DNA of 64,000 nucleotides from Spisula solida (Eukaryota; Mollusca; Bivalvia; Venerida; Mactridae): positions 9,126,501-9,190,500 of the forward strand of contig OX365944.1 in assembly GCA_947247005.1 (NCBI GenBank), in the 5' to 3' direction. Positions 25,065 through 40,000 of this stretch are shown one piece after another (position 1 is the stretch's first letter; every line of letters begins with the position of its first letter). The notes beneath the pieces were generated by a model. It was not told the DNA's origin, did no database searches, and saw only the letters and a list, made by a program, of their open reading frames with translations. The position numbers were made by a program, and so were the translations under genes.

Positions 25065-28000
25065 GTAACATATACTGCATCTTATACCATGCATATCTAC
25101 GTTCTACACTCTTTGAATATCATTGACATCTCTAAAAATCGAACGAAGTTGCTTAGATTCGGATAGCTCTTTTCGGTTAAAAACGTTAATATTGATATAT
25201 TCACACTATACTCCATTGGCAGCCTATTTACCCACATTCGTCAAATAGTGTGAGTCATTTTGTGTACACAATCTCCATACTTATTATTTCTGATTGACTC
25301 CCATTAGGGCCCTACTTCTACATTAATTTTAAAATCAGATTATGGGGTAGGGGGGGGGGGAGTGCGTCCGCAGAGATGATGGGGCTGAGTTTCCATGGAG
25401 TGGAAGATCAGTACTATCGTTCCCACCATTTGGGTTTGAATCGTCTGTAATATTGCCGCCATTCGCAGAAGAGGGGGTAACGGTTACTGCCTACTGGTGA
25501 GCAGAAGCCTACGATTTTTGCCTGTGTTCTTATTATTTCTTGAATAGAAGTTAGTTTTAAAGAAAATAACTTACCCTTTAATAATCGTAAAGTGACTTTG
25601 CCCAAAATATTTGGCACTTTTAACATGACACAGTGCACAGCATTAGGGGCCACAAAGGGGTCACTACTTGAGGTTGGTAATTAGTCCTAGATGTAGAGTA
25701 GCAGTCTGCCAGTAGCCAACATTTAGCATTTAATAACCAATATTAATTTAAATTCCACATACTGAGCGTCTTCTTACTCCTATTGGCAGCACATGGATTT
25801 TAAGAGTTGTCTATTATAGTCCACACAGATGACGGTTGTAGCTTTTACCAAGTAGTAAAAATCAGATATCAATTACTTATAAGGACGTCAATAATGACGT
25901 ATTTTGTCAATATTAATCTATTGCCAAGCTAAAATTTGCTTTATCATCGACTGAAAAGCCCATGGATGGCTATTAATAGATAAATAATTCAAGAACAGTT
26001 GGACCCAGGATCTTCAAACCTCACATGGAGGTTGGTCTTCAACAGTAGAAGGCCCCGTTTGATTGTGCAGTGTGTATGTCCTGATTGATTGTGCAGTCAG
26101 TTGGTCAAGGTTAACAATTCTGACTAGTTAATGGGCTGCCAGGGGAGTAACTAGTAAGTGTTTAAAATTTACAGTATATTGTCATTACTTGTTTTTGTCA
26201 TCATTCCAGGACCTTTACCACCGGGTGATTTGTTTGCTCTAGGGAGTAAGCAAACCAAGGCTACTGAGTCGAGCTTTCTGAAATCTTCTTCAACAAGCAG
26301 TCTTGGTGATAAGAAATTATCTTCCATTGGTGACAGAAAAAGAGAACCATCCAGTCTTCTTTCCTTTGCTACAAGCAATAAAAAGCCTAAGCTGCTGGCA
26401 TCTGGCCAAACATTCACTCCTCTAGGTAGACCTACTGACAGGGAGACAGAAAAAAGAGTGTCACCTGTGACTGTTATACAAGCATTTGATGATTCATGTA
26501 TAGAAGGTAGGCTAACAGTTGCTGATAATGATTGCTGTGAGTGTGCATCATTATGTTTGTATTTGTTACCCCTCTGTCTGAATACCATGGTTTATGTTAT
26601 GGGGAAAGTAACCTTTTTTTAATTGTACAAAACATCTGATTCTTCTATAAAGTAAATTAAGATGTAATTATGAAAATCATGATATAGTGAAACCTCACCT
26701 AATAATACAATCACTTCATTACCTCACTTCTATCACTTTATTTGACCACCTCAAAATTAAGATGACAATTTTCAAGTCACACGTATTATTGAGGTTTTAA
26801 CTGTATTCAGAGGTACCTTTGTTTGAAAAATATTTTGATTATATTCCATCTTGTCCTTAATTGTTTTCCATTTCGTTTTCATTCCTTCGAAGCTGGAGGT
26901 CTTTGGCCATTTAGGCAGGGATAAAACCAAATAACCACGCTCTACAACTGTCTCTGTTGAACGCAAAATAAAAAAAATTGTGTTTGTAAGTTTAATGAAC
27001 AGTTACACTAAGAAGAGTCAAGACCTAAGACAATACAACAGATTTACAATTGTATAATTTACTTCTACATTATATTATTTTTACAGCTGAAAGTACATCT
27101 CTTCTTAGTGAAATTCTTGCAGCCGAAGAATCAAATGACTTTGATAGAGTTGAAGGTCTCCTATGTGGAGCTGTGAAGTATTTACATAGTAATAGATCCA
27201 AACCAGATCACATCATGTACCTCACATTGATGCACCTTGCTAGAACCAAACCAGCACTGTTTAACTACGATATTGTGATAGAGGTAAAACTGTTTAATCA
27301 TTGCATATTTGTTATGTAACAAGTTTTTTCAATACCTCTTACTGCAGGTCATGTTTAGATAGGTAGATTTATTTACAATCCACCATTTTCTTTAGGAGTT
27401 TTGGCTCTTGTTTTATGTAAACACACTGTAGAACAGATGTGTCCTATACATGCATTCGTCTTGTGGTATAAAGTACTACTTGCACATACATTGTACTTTG
27501 TATTGACACAATTTGACAAAAAAGGATTTATTTGAGAAACAAAATACTTTAAATTTATTGGTTAAAAATTTAGGAGAAACGTTACATATCCATTTTGTTC
27601 ATATTTTTCCATTTTACTGAGGGGGGGAGGGGCATGACAGTGTTCCAGCTAGGATTTGAGAAGGTCAGGGTGAAACTTTTTGAAAACGGCGCTAATGGAG
27701 AGGGATGCTGGAGAGGGAATCGGGGATCACAGCAGGGTGCATTATAAGGGCAACGGGGCGCCACGCCCTGCTATAAACGTCTAGCTGAAGCACTGCATGG
27801 TGAAACTGAATATAAAGAACTTGTCACAATCCTGTTGTATGAAGCCCTCAATACTTAATGTTGTTTTTCATACTTTCAGGCATTTTGTTCATTACTGAAG
27901 CGAGATATGTCCCTGAATTTTAAGTCAAAAGGTAACAGCCTTGTGTCAGTTCTTGCTTGCAACGTTCTCATGAAAACATTCCATGAAGAAGATAATTGGC

Positions 28001-31000
28001 CAGATGATTTTGTGAAGGTATGACAAATTTTGTTGTTTTAATATTTAAGATTTGTAGCTCACCTGAGCATGAAGTAAAACTTTTATTTTAAATCTTCTCT
28101 AAAATTAGTATGCCTACAATTTTGATAATTTGCATGGAGCATCATTTGAAGGTCCTCTATTCTTACCCACAGTAACTTGTACATTTGAACTACATTGGAC
28201 AGCTTGAAAATCTTCTAGCACTGCTAGGTAGCCCTATAGCTTTGATATTTTATTAGGAGCATCATCTTGAAGCCCTTTGATAGGTAAATTTTCAGTGAGT
28301 TATTGCCCTTTAATTTTTACGTAATTTGAAAATGACTTTGTTTAGTTGAAGTTTACATAACCAAGTCAGGACAGTATCTAGGGGTCTTCATGAGTTTCAT
28401 TTCCTTCAATGATGGGTTTTGTTCATGTCATGATTTGATGTTTCAGGTTTACATAGAGGATGCTCTTGGTGAAAGAGTTTGGGTTGACCGAGCAGATTGT
28501 AAAGGTTTTGTTGACAATATTCTTACTGCTTTCAACACAAATCTGCCTAAAGGTGGTGTGGGTTCTTTGGAAATAAAACCAGACCAGGGCTCAGGTATGA
28601 TATGTTTATCATTTACTTAAACTGTCTTTACTTTATGGCTGACAAATTGTAGAATAGTGTATAAGATAATAAAGTTGTCAAATTGATTACTGTAAATCGA
28701 TAGAATTTGCGAAATTAAGCCACCGCGAAAGTGCTAAAAACATTAATATGGACATTGTGGGAAACTGAAAAACACGAAACTTTGTAGTCGCGAATATGCC
28801 GATGATCGGCAAAATTTGAAAGTTAGTATTCGTGAAAGTAAAATTGGTTTACAGTAACAAAGAAGAACAAAACTAATGACAATGAAGCATACCATAGATT
28901 TACTACAACAGCAAAAGTTAAACTGGTGTTTATAGTATGTACCAAACTGACCAAAATACACAATCTCCCTGACAACAAGATCGTAGGACAACATCTAGTT
29001 TAAGTTGGTCCTATGGATGACATAGTGGTCCAGTGGTTAGTGCTCTTGACTACCAATCCTGAAGTCCATGGTTCAAATCTTAGCCGGGCCACTGGAAATT
29101 TCAGAAACGCTTTTCAGAGGTAGTCTCACATGTATCGATGCACATTGAAAACCAAGGAGTCTATTCGAAAAGAGCTAGGGTAGCACATTTGGATTCCTTG
29201 TATCACACAAACTTTCTGTCTCTTCCCTCGAAGCCGGAGGTCATTGGCAAATTAGGCAGGGACAAAACCGAATGGTCATGCACTATGACTGTCTCTGATG
29301 AATGCAAACAAAGTTGGCCTTAATAATGTGATATAATGAGTAGCTAAATAGTGAAACAAGGATTTGTGTTTGAAGATAGTTCAAGTGGCCTTTGATAATT
29401 GTGCAAATGTATAATTATCTATTTTGTACATGCAGCAAGCCCAGTTGTAAGTATCAGTGAAGATGATGAGTCCAAGATGGAAGTTGACTCAGATAAATCA
29501 GCATCTTCAGTGGCTGAAGTACAAAATGTTCAAGTGTTTCCAAGGTAACCTTACTATGCACTACAATAGAACCCTACAAAACCTTGCTTATTATAATGTT
29601 GCTTTATTTATGTTTCCCATGATAATTTTGTAAATTACTTTATATTTCACTAACTGCTGTTAGTAAAAACATGGATTGTTGTTATATATTGTCATCAGCT
29701 ATTACTTTCTGCATTCTCGAACAATGATCATCTATTTTTTTACAATATTAAAAAAATAAAAATGGTTAAAAATTGGGTAGGTGTGTCAAGTAGTAAAAAA
29801 TAAACAAACTGTAGCTTAATAAAAAAAAATTGTTTTCCAGTTTAATTTTTTATGTTCGATCAGTTTATAATTATATTATGATTTTCAGATTTCCCTATCA
29901 AGCAGACGACATTGAGACGACAACAATGGAGGTTGTTCATGAACAGTTAGTGAAGAGACAGTTAATGGATGCGTCTGCTAAAACATTGATCAAACTTCTC
30001 ACCGTTACCTGTGGTTACAGTGAAGTCAGATTGCTTGCTGCACAAAAACTCGAACTTTGGTTACAAAATCCGAAGGTACAAATTAAGCCCATTATGAAAT
30101 AATTGCTAGTACAGTGCAACCTCTCTAGAGTGACAACTATTCGGAAACAAATATTTGGTTTTTGTACAGAGGTTGTAACTCTAGAGAGGTAAAATTTATA
30201 TTTAATGGTTACTTCAGGAACAAAATGATAACAACATGATTATGTTGCTTCAGTGTATAATTATACTGATTGCTGTACATGATAAAGTCCAGAGAATTTG
30301 ATACAACTCTCAACCTCCTATTATCATAATTTCACAGTTGATTTATTGTCTTTATTTATAACCCTGGCTGCACGTTTTCATAAGTATCACAAAGATGCAC
30401 AAGATGTAATATCAACACAAATCTAAAGATCCGATATTGCACGATTTGCTCACGGAAATTTACATATTCAACGCAAGAACCTTGTAATATATGCATACAT
30501 AAAGGCCAGGATCATGTCAAATTCTCTGTGTTATACTCTATATTACAGCTTGCCAGAGTCTCCCAGGAATTGTTGATGTGTGTATGTATGAACTGTAGTC
30601 AACATGATACCAGTGATGTGGAAGTGATCGCCTTACTCATCAAGATGAGAATGAAGACAAAGCCTCTCATCAGTCATTATTTAACCTGCATCAGGTATAC
30701 TGTATAATCAGACATTTTTGCAAATTCATTAAGTTTGGAAAAATTAATGCTCATGAACTTAAACAACAGTGTGCCTCTGTAGCTCAATGGTTAGCGCCCA
30801 TGCCGTCTAATCGGGCGACCCGGTGTAACAGGCCAAATTCCCCCCTGTCCATTTTTCCCCGGTGAAAAACTTGGCTGGTCCATGCTTTCTCCCCCTGGTC
30901 CATTTCCCCCCTAAAAATCAAATTTATTATGGTATTTGAATGTTACCTTGGCCTGTTTTTTCCCCCATTCAGCCCTTTTTTCCCCTAGAAATTGAAGTTG

Positions 31001-34000
31001 CTAGTATGATGATCAAATGCAGTATTGGCCTATTTTTCTCCACCTTGGCCCCGTTTTTTCCCCCTAGAAGTTGAAGTTGCTAGTATAATGATCAAATGCA
31101 GTATTGGCCCCTTTTTAGCCCTTGGCCCCGTTTTCCCCCCTAGAAGTTGAAGTTGTTAATATGATGATCAAATGCAGCATTGGCCTTTTTTTTCCCGACC
31201 TTTGCCCCGTTTTTCCCCCCTAGAGGTTACCACTACACTGGGTATAAATACGAGTGAAGGCACTCATATGCCTGCCATATTTCAGCAGAAAGCTGACTGG
31301 CAAATAAAGGCTATGTTCGGCAAAAAAAGGCAGAAAGCAGTTCTTTCTCAAGATTAAAAGTCAAGGACATTCAACCTGGAAAACAACTTCAGAATAACAA
31401 ATTGACAAAATGTTGATCTTGCAGAAATATATGATTTTACAATTCTGTATAAGTGAAATTTCCACAGGTCAAAAACTATTCCAGACATTGGGCATGCGGA
31501 AATTTAAGTGACTTTGAAAATTTCTTCATAGAGATTTATGTTTGCTAATCTCCGTATATACTGTATGTTTGACTTGAAATGAAACCTGAAATGAAAGTTA
31601 GTATTTTTTATGTACAGTTCAACATCCTATCAACACCCTTTGTGAGCTGGAAATATTGGCCGTTGTTTAGAGGTTGTTTCTCTAAAAAGATTAAATTCAT
31701 AGTAAATATCGGCTTATGGAAATTTAGTAGTGATGTTATAGAGACGTTGCTCTGGAGAGGCTGTATTTTAGTTCTAATTAGAGATATTTGTGTTTTGATA
31801 TATTTTAGGGAATTGTTAGGCCAGCATACTGACAATCTTCGGATGGTATTGACTCATACAATATACAATGAGTTATCTACTACAAGGAATCCTAACAATA
31901 TGTCTCTGATAGGAGTAGTGTTCCAAACCAAGCCTGATGAGGCCGCTAAGGTATCAGTATATCTTCACCCTTTACTCAATGTACCTCTAATCCATTACAG
32001 TATTAATTATTCTAGTTATATTTCATACACAATTCTCATGTTTGTTTCCGAAAATAGGTTTCTTTGACAAATCAAGATAAAAGTTGCTGAAATGTTTAAA
32101 AGATATGATTATTAGTTTGCAACTAATGTTGGGATTCTAACACATCTTGTATGGTGTTGTCACCTAGCACGGCGAAGTACGCAAGCATTAGATCCCTCAG
32201 CCATCGCACCATTTTAATGCAATGTCTTAAATAATCTTACCTATAATGTAGACCCATCTTTAGTCTTTTACTGTGGTATAGCACAGAGATATTGACCTGA
32301 TTCTGACCGTTATGCATGAAAATTTTTTACAAGGTTCTTGCATTGAATATATCAATTTCTGCGAGGAAATTGTGCATTATCGGTCCTTTGGACTGTGTTT
32401 GAATTACACCTTGAACGTCTTGGTAAAACTTCCCCTTTATGAACACATACAAGCTCGGTTAATTACAGGTATAAATATAGACAAAATATGAGCTGTTTAA
32501 TTATGTTAATAGAAGGTCGAGGATTAACTGAAGTTCTCTATACTATAACATCTCATACAAGTTACTTCAGCCGTTTTAGTGCGATATTAAGATGTATTGT
32601 TTCTTCAGATATTGGCGACAGTGTTTCAAGATCTATTGAAGAATAAGGATGATTATCTACGTGCTTTGCGTGCCTTATTTCGTGAAATTGTTCGATCACT
32701 CAGATATGACATCAACTTTGAGACCTTCTGTTTGTCTCTGATGAAAGACAATATATCCACCTTTAAATTCAACGTGAAAGAAAATGCCTTCAGGGTGAGT
32801 TTTATTCTGGAATTCAAACAAACATATACAGTATGGAGTAGTTGTAGCTCCTGCCGTGTTCCAGTGGTTAGTTAGCTGGATCCGGGTTCCATTCCAAGTT
32901 TCAGCAGGTCATGGAAAACCCTTCCATGGAAATTTGACAACAATATCAATTTTCTCCTCATGTGGAGAAGTTGCTTGGTCCTTGATGAAGGGTGAGTACT
33001 GGTCAGGATACAGTTAGGTGAATTGGTCGCTATATATTACTGTGAGTACTGGTCAGGATACAGTTAGGTGAATTGGCTGCTATATATTACTGTGAGTACT
33101 GGTCAGGATACAGTTATATATAGCGGCCAATTCACCTAACTGTATCCTGACCAGTACTTACAGTTAGGTGAATTGGCCGCTATATATAACTGAGTACTGG
33201 TCAGGATACAGTTAGGTGAATTGGCCGCTATATACGAGGGGTGATCAACAAATACGCGGAAAAATGCTATGAAATCTTTGTTACGTGATCAATATTGTAG
33301 AAAGTCGGTCAGATTATAGATTAGCGTATTACAAAATCATATCTATAAAAACATTAAACTAAAGAAAATATTTGGTCAAACAAACATAGAAACCGTAACG
33401 ATCCTATGGCTACACCGGCCCAACGTCATCGCGACGTTGTTAAATATAACAGTATACATTCTCATTTGTGGCACAATTCATAATGTATAACGCATTGAAT
33501 GATTGTCAAAAAAATAGCTTTACAACCAGATACACTTCAGTGATTTTTTTTTGGCTATTTTTGGGGCCGAATATAGGCCCCTTCCCCTAGCAAAATAACC
33601 TTCATTTTTCCCAAAAAATCATATTTTTTTCCCAAAATGTATGCATATTTTCCCCCTTTTGTGCTCGCTGGTTTCAAAGCAACTACAGTATAGCTGTTTT
33701 AATGTCAAAACAATGGATTTTCAAACTTGCAAAAGTCGTTGTTACCAGACTAGTGTATTATCAGTAGAAATTTATGAACAATTTAAACCAAAACAATCTT
33801 TTTTAATAATTCCCAAATTGCGCTTAATTTCCCAATTTTAAAGACACAGGCTGTTTAATTTTGTTCAAGAAAAATCACTGCTCTTTATAGACAAATCAAT
33901 TGAAAATCTATTTGGATGCAAGTTATTAGAATTAGCTGCTGGAGGACATTAATATTGATGACGTATATTGACGTTAATGACGTCGTATAGCCCATTCGCA

Positions 34001-37000
34001 TGTCGGCATTGATTTTCCATGGCTACATGTGAAAGAATATGCAAACCAGATTCCTGTTTTGTATGTTATTACATATGTGTTGCATTTTGCAATATTGTCA
34101 TTGTTATTTTATGACATTTCATTTGTGACACGACTTTTGGTCGCCGATTTCTGTATCGCACTCATTTACTATATATATAACTGTGAGTACTGGTCAGGAT
34201 ACAGTTAGGTGAATTGGCCGCTATATATAACTGTGAGTACTGATCAGGATACAGTTAGGTGAATTGGCCGCTATATATAACTGAGTACTGGTCAGGATAC
34301 AGTTAGGTGAATTGGTCGCTATATATAACTGAGTACTGACTGAAGAATATGTAGGCCTACGAGCCATAATCTTTGTTGACCTATTGGATATAACATGTAG
34401 ATGTCGTGTATTCGTGGGAATTAGATTTTTTGGTTGAGTTTAACAACAAAATCAACGAAAATTGAACTCCCTCGATAAAAAATGATTTGACAGTATAGTG
34501 ATGATGTTTTTGTTGTACTTGTATTGTTTAGGAGAGGTATATGGTATCTATCTCAGACCTTGTTACTATGTGTATGCTACAAGCTATCACACCGGCAGTT
34601 CGGGAGGCTGTAACCGCTCTCAACAGGGGAGACAATAAAGGTAAGACCTTGTTACTATATGTATGCTACAAGCTATCACACCAGCAGTTAGAGAGGCTGT
34701 TACAGCTCTCAACAGGGGAGATGATAAATGTAGGACTTATCTAGTGATTGCTGAATGGCGGTTATTCCTCTTTTTCAGGACTTATGAACTATCATTGTCA
34801 AAATATTTTGTTGGTACATTCTCTGAAAATTTGAATTTTGTTTTTAATGTTGTTTTAAATCCCGCTGGTCACCAGTATTTCAGTCATATGGAGACTACCC
34901 AGACACATAATCATGACACCGGGTGAACAAGCAGTTACTTGGAACTAACAATGCTGAGCGTCGAGCAAGGGAGATAATTATACCAGTTACCATTTTAACA
35001 TATTTGGTATGTCGCTGCCTGGAATAAAACCTGAGACCTCTTGCTCTCCAAGCCATCACTCTACCACTAGGATCTGATTGAAGGATCAATTCTTTTTCAA
35101 ATGATAAGTATTTTGGCAATAAAATAGTCGAAAATGTCTTGTAAACTGTATTATCAATATCAAGGGTCCTAAGGTTTTACTGTTCAGTTATAATTCAAGC
35201 CGAACAAACTTACTGAATGATTTATTCTCTGGTGTATATTTTCAGACGTTGAAGTTATACACAAGTATCAGGATCTGATAGCTACAATACAACGTGATGG
35301 AGTATGGTGGCTACATACACTCGTAACACAATACCTTGAACCTAAACCACAGGAATATGTGTTCTGGTAAGTGTATTCCCAAGTATAGAATGATAATTAC
35401 AATACCTCTGATCTAAACCACAGGAATATGTGTTCTGGTATGTGTATTCCCCAGTATAGAATGAGAATTACGATGAATTGGGGAGATTGTGTGAAAGAAG
35501 TCTGTGGGTCTATAACAGTATTTCACAATGGTGTAAGAATTTTTTCATTTATTGCAGTTATTTTTTGCCAAATTTTAGTGCAGAATATGGGCACTTTTGC
35601 CTAGCAAAATAAGAACTTCTATTGGCTTCCTGTCCTTTATTGTTATATTTATTGAATACATTGGTGGGAACACTGGAACTAGCAGTAGAATAACAAGTGA
35701 GAACTTTCACCACTGTCATTGACTCTTTTTGTTTCATCTTTGTTTTCTTGCTTGTTTCAGTTTGAGAAAGCTTTTGTTTATGGAAAGTGTTGATCAGTAT
35801 GTCAAGGATAATTGGCCAGCAGAAGCAGACAGAGGGTAAGTTAAAGTCCGAGGGTAAATAAGTTAAGTTACCAGTTTTCGAGGGCTGCTTTCAGCAATTC
35901 AGCCGTTCAATCACCCTTTGACATTTAACTTCCCCTGGTCATTATGGCTAGCAATGGAAACCTGTGTCCGAGTCTCCCTGTGTATACTATTTCTCTCCTG
36001 GTTTGTGTGCAGCCAGCATCAAGATATGGCATTCAGGAATGTCAAACATGTACAAACATCACCCTCCCAGGTACCAATTTACACCTTGGTTTAGTCGAGC
36101 ATTGTAGGTTATTCTTGCTCAGTGAAATTAAGCAGGCCTCTCGATCCCAAAGTGTGCTCCCTACATCGAGGCCACCACTTCCCACTAAATGACCAATGGA
36201 GGTACGATCCAACCTGAAGTCTCATTGCATGAGTGAATGTTTTCAGGCATCAAACAGTTGGTTTTTCCTTTTATCTATCAAAATTGTCACTTTTAGAGGA
36301 TTTGAGGGTTTTCAACCATGTCATAGGCTTCAGGTTGACATTACAAATCATATATTTTCATACATGCATTAAAGGCCATTTCAGTCAAATAAATGGCTTG
36401 ATCATCACTTTCTTTGCAGTTTGTTTTTCATGTCGCTCAATCATTTTCTTTCAAAGTCATTAATTACATGTATGCCAGGTATTATTTGAGGTGTTTTGAA
36501 TGTCAGTATGGATTCCAAGGAAATTTTGTACACATGTACCTCATCAAACATAGATATGGGTGACACCATTTTAATGTGTGTCATTCAAGCCATTGTCTGA
36601 GTTATTAGCCTTGGATTTTGTTATTTGTGTGTTACAAAGCAGTATTGTGGCATTATACTGTATAAGTGAAGACTTCCGCATGCGAAATTATTAGTGATTT
36701 TGAAATTTTTTTAGTACACTTTTTGTTTGCAAAAAATACGCTGGATGGTATAATAGCAAATTTAGTAGAATTCACGGTTATTAATTGTCGCCTACTCAAC
36801 CAACCATTTACACAGTAAATCACATTCTATGATAGCTGTAGTTATATGAATGTATTAATGTTTTAGTTCAATGATGAGGCTAGCTACTGAATGTCCAGTG
36901 TTAGAAGATACATTGATGCGTATATTGATAATCGGTCTCAACAGAGAACTATCAGTTAGCCCTACAGATGCTATAGAATTGGTTGATGTGTTGATACGAA

Positions 37001-40000
37001 GAGCTGCAGTTCTTCATACAGAAGGTAAAAAAAGATTGCTCGCTTACCGACAACCGATCGTTCGAACAGTTAACCGATTAACCTTTTACATCCCTAGTTT
37101 ATTACTATACTACTCAAAACTTGATGATGGTCAACAAATTATCCTTGTGAATATTATGGAAAATGAATAAGATGGACCGATGGAATTTTCTGAAACATGA
37201 CGCTACATTTACAATATTGTCTTTGAATAAGAATTTGATGTCTTAGTGGTGATAAGCCCAACTTCATTAAACTGTTTGTGCTGCATTCAGGCCTCTGTGA
37301 TAATAGAATGCGGACCATTATGGTTGTTATGCAGAGGGTGTTGCTGTGGAGAGGTAAAATTAAAGTAACTGGTTACTTCTGTAACAAAATGATCATATTG
37401 CTAAAGAGAGGTTATTGCTCAATAGAGGACCACTCTGGAGAGGTTGTAATGTATGTCTAAATGAGTCAACTAAAACTTGTTTCTGTGTCATTAACTTTTA
37501 AGATTTGGATAAAATCAAGAATTATTTCATTGCAGGTCGACAAGTAATCTTTGTTGAAAGACTGGAATTAGTTGATGCCTTGTTGAATCTATGTTCCTAC
37601 AAACATCCAGAAAATATAGTTCTACCTGCTGGGTATGTTCTCTGTGTATTCTGTCTTGCTTTGTTAAGCCTAGGTCCCACTGAGAATTTTTTACCTCATC
37701 GATGTACTCCCGATTGACATTAATGAGCTATCAGGATATAGGGAACAGGTTCCTCGTGGTCTAGGGGAAGCTTCGGGGAAGTCATGAGACAGTTTGTGAT
37801 ATCGGAAGGGATTGTGATGAATCGGATGTTATCTGAAGAAATCGGGAGAAAATCGCTGATGTGGAATTCCTCAGTGGGACCAAGCCTTTAGTGTTAGTTT
37901 AGCTGCAACACTAATGTAGCAATTTCATTAAAATCAGATCCTAACATTTGCTCAGTTATTTTATGTTGTTAGTGGTCTAACTACCTTCTATAACAGATCA
38001 TGCTCAAATGACCTCTATCACATGCATGGGTGAGGGGGGGGGTAATGGATGGGGCAGTAAATGGGTAAGTGAGGTAGGGAGGGACAGTCTTACAGATTCT
38101 TGTCATTGACAAATGTCTTGAGAAAATTACCACTAGTTTTATGATTTTATTTGTAACTTGCAGGTACACCCCACCACAGTTAGCTATATCTAACCTATAC
38201 TGGAAGGCCTGGCAGATACTGTTAGTGATTGCTGCATTCAATCCTTCAACATTTGGTAAGTTTTCAGTTCTAATATTCATGTTAGTGAGTTTATATTGAC
38301 AATCAGTAAGTATGCCTCTCACAAAGCACTGGGAGGCATATTTTGTTTTGTTAGCTTGTAAATTTTCTGAACCATATCTGCTTACTCATTGTGAAGTTAA
38401 TAGAGTAGTTGTTTTTATCGAGATGAGACAATCCGTAGCACACAACCTTTCAAGTTCAAGGTCATAAAGTGGAATCAGCTCAAGGTCTTATAGCAAAATC
38501 AGGTCAAGGTCATATGGTGATCTTTATAGTCTATCAAATAGTTTAGTCAAAAGTTATATACTAGATAAAATATATTGTAGATGCATTTGAGCTATAATTT
38601 TGATTCTGATTTTGGGGGAATTGATTAATGGTTAACATTTTCTGTGCTTCTCACGTTAGTTTTATAATTTTAAATTGTTAAGAAGTGTAAGCATTGAAGA
38701 CTCCGCTTTTTGTTTTACAGGATTGGCTGCTTGGGAAAATTATCCAACATTGAAATGTATCATAGAGATGGTGATGACAAATAACTTCAAGTTTCCCCCA
38801 CCCACTACAGCTGTAGATGATTCCGTAATAGAAGAGATACGAAGTAAAGAGATACAGGTAAGTTTCCCCCACCCACTACAGCAGTAGATGATTCTGTCAT
38901 AGAAGAGATACGTAGTAAAGAGATACAGGTAAGTTTCCCCCACCCACTACAGCTGTAGATGATTCTGTCATAGAAGAGATATGAAGTAAAGAGATACAGG
39001 TAAGTTTCCCCCACCCACTACTGCTGTAGATGATTCCGTTATAGAAGAGATACGTAGTACAGAGATACAGGTAAGTTCCCCCCACCCACTACAACAGTAG
39101 ATGATTCTGTCATAGAAGAGATATGAAGTAAAGAGATACAGGTAAGTTTCCCCCACCCACTACTGCTGTAGATGATTCTGTCATAGAAGAGATACGTAGT
39201 AAAGAGATACAGGTAAGTTTCCCCCACCCACTACAGCTGTAGATGATTCCGTCATAGAAGAGATATGTAGTAAAGAGATACAGGTAAGTTTCCCCCACCC
39301 ACTACTGCAGTAGATGATTCTGTCATAGAAGAGATACGTAGTAAAGAGATACAGGTAAGTTACCCCACCCACTACAGCAGTAGATGATTCTGTCATAGAA
39401 GAGATACGTAGTAAAGAGATACAGGTAAGTTTCCCCCCACCCACTACAGCTGTAGATGATTCCGTCATAGAAGAGATACGTAGTAAAGAGATACAGGTAA
39501 GTTTCCCCCACCCACTACAGCAGTAGATGATTCCGTCATAGAAGAGATACGTAGTAAAGAGATACTGGTAAGTTTCCCCCACCCACTACAGCTGTAGATG
39601 ATTCTGTCATAGAAGAGATATGAAGTAAAGAGATACAGGTAAGCTTCCCCCACCCACTACTGCTGTAGATGATTCCGTTATAGAAGAGATACGTAGTACA
39701 GAGATACAGGTAAGTTCCCCCCACCCACTACAACAGTAGATGATTCTGTCATAGAAGAGATATGAAGTAAAGAGATACAGGTAAGTTTCCCCCACCCACT
39801 ACTGCTGTAGATGATTCTGTCATAGAAGAGATACGTAGTAAAGAGATACAGGTAAGTTTCCCCCACCCACTACAGCTGTAGATGATTCCGTCATAGAAGA
39901 GATATGTAGTAAAGAGATACAGGTAAGTTTCCCCCACCCACTACTGCAGTAGATGATTCTGTCATAGAAGAGATACGTAGTAAAGAGATACAGGTAAGTT

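Noticed and set aside
26169..26588. 139-codon minus-strand reading frame
   Set aside because: Antisense shadow of INTS1 exon 2, whose plus-strand translation matches known INTS1.
31579..32067. 162-codon reading frame as a separate gene
   Set aside because: It is INTS1 exon 9 (31809-31950) read through its flanking introns; the conserved part stops exactly at the splice sites.
33234..34170. Autonomous mariner element
   Set aside because: Only the left end resembles a mariner terminus; no inverted right end and no transposase frame were found.
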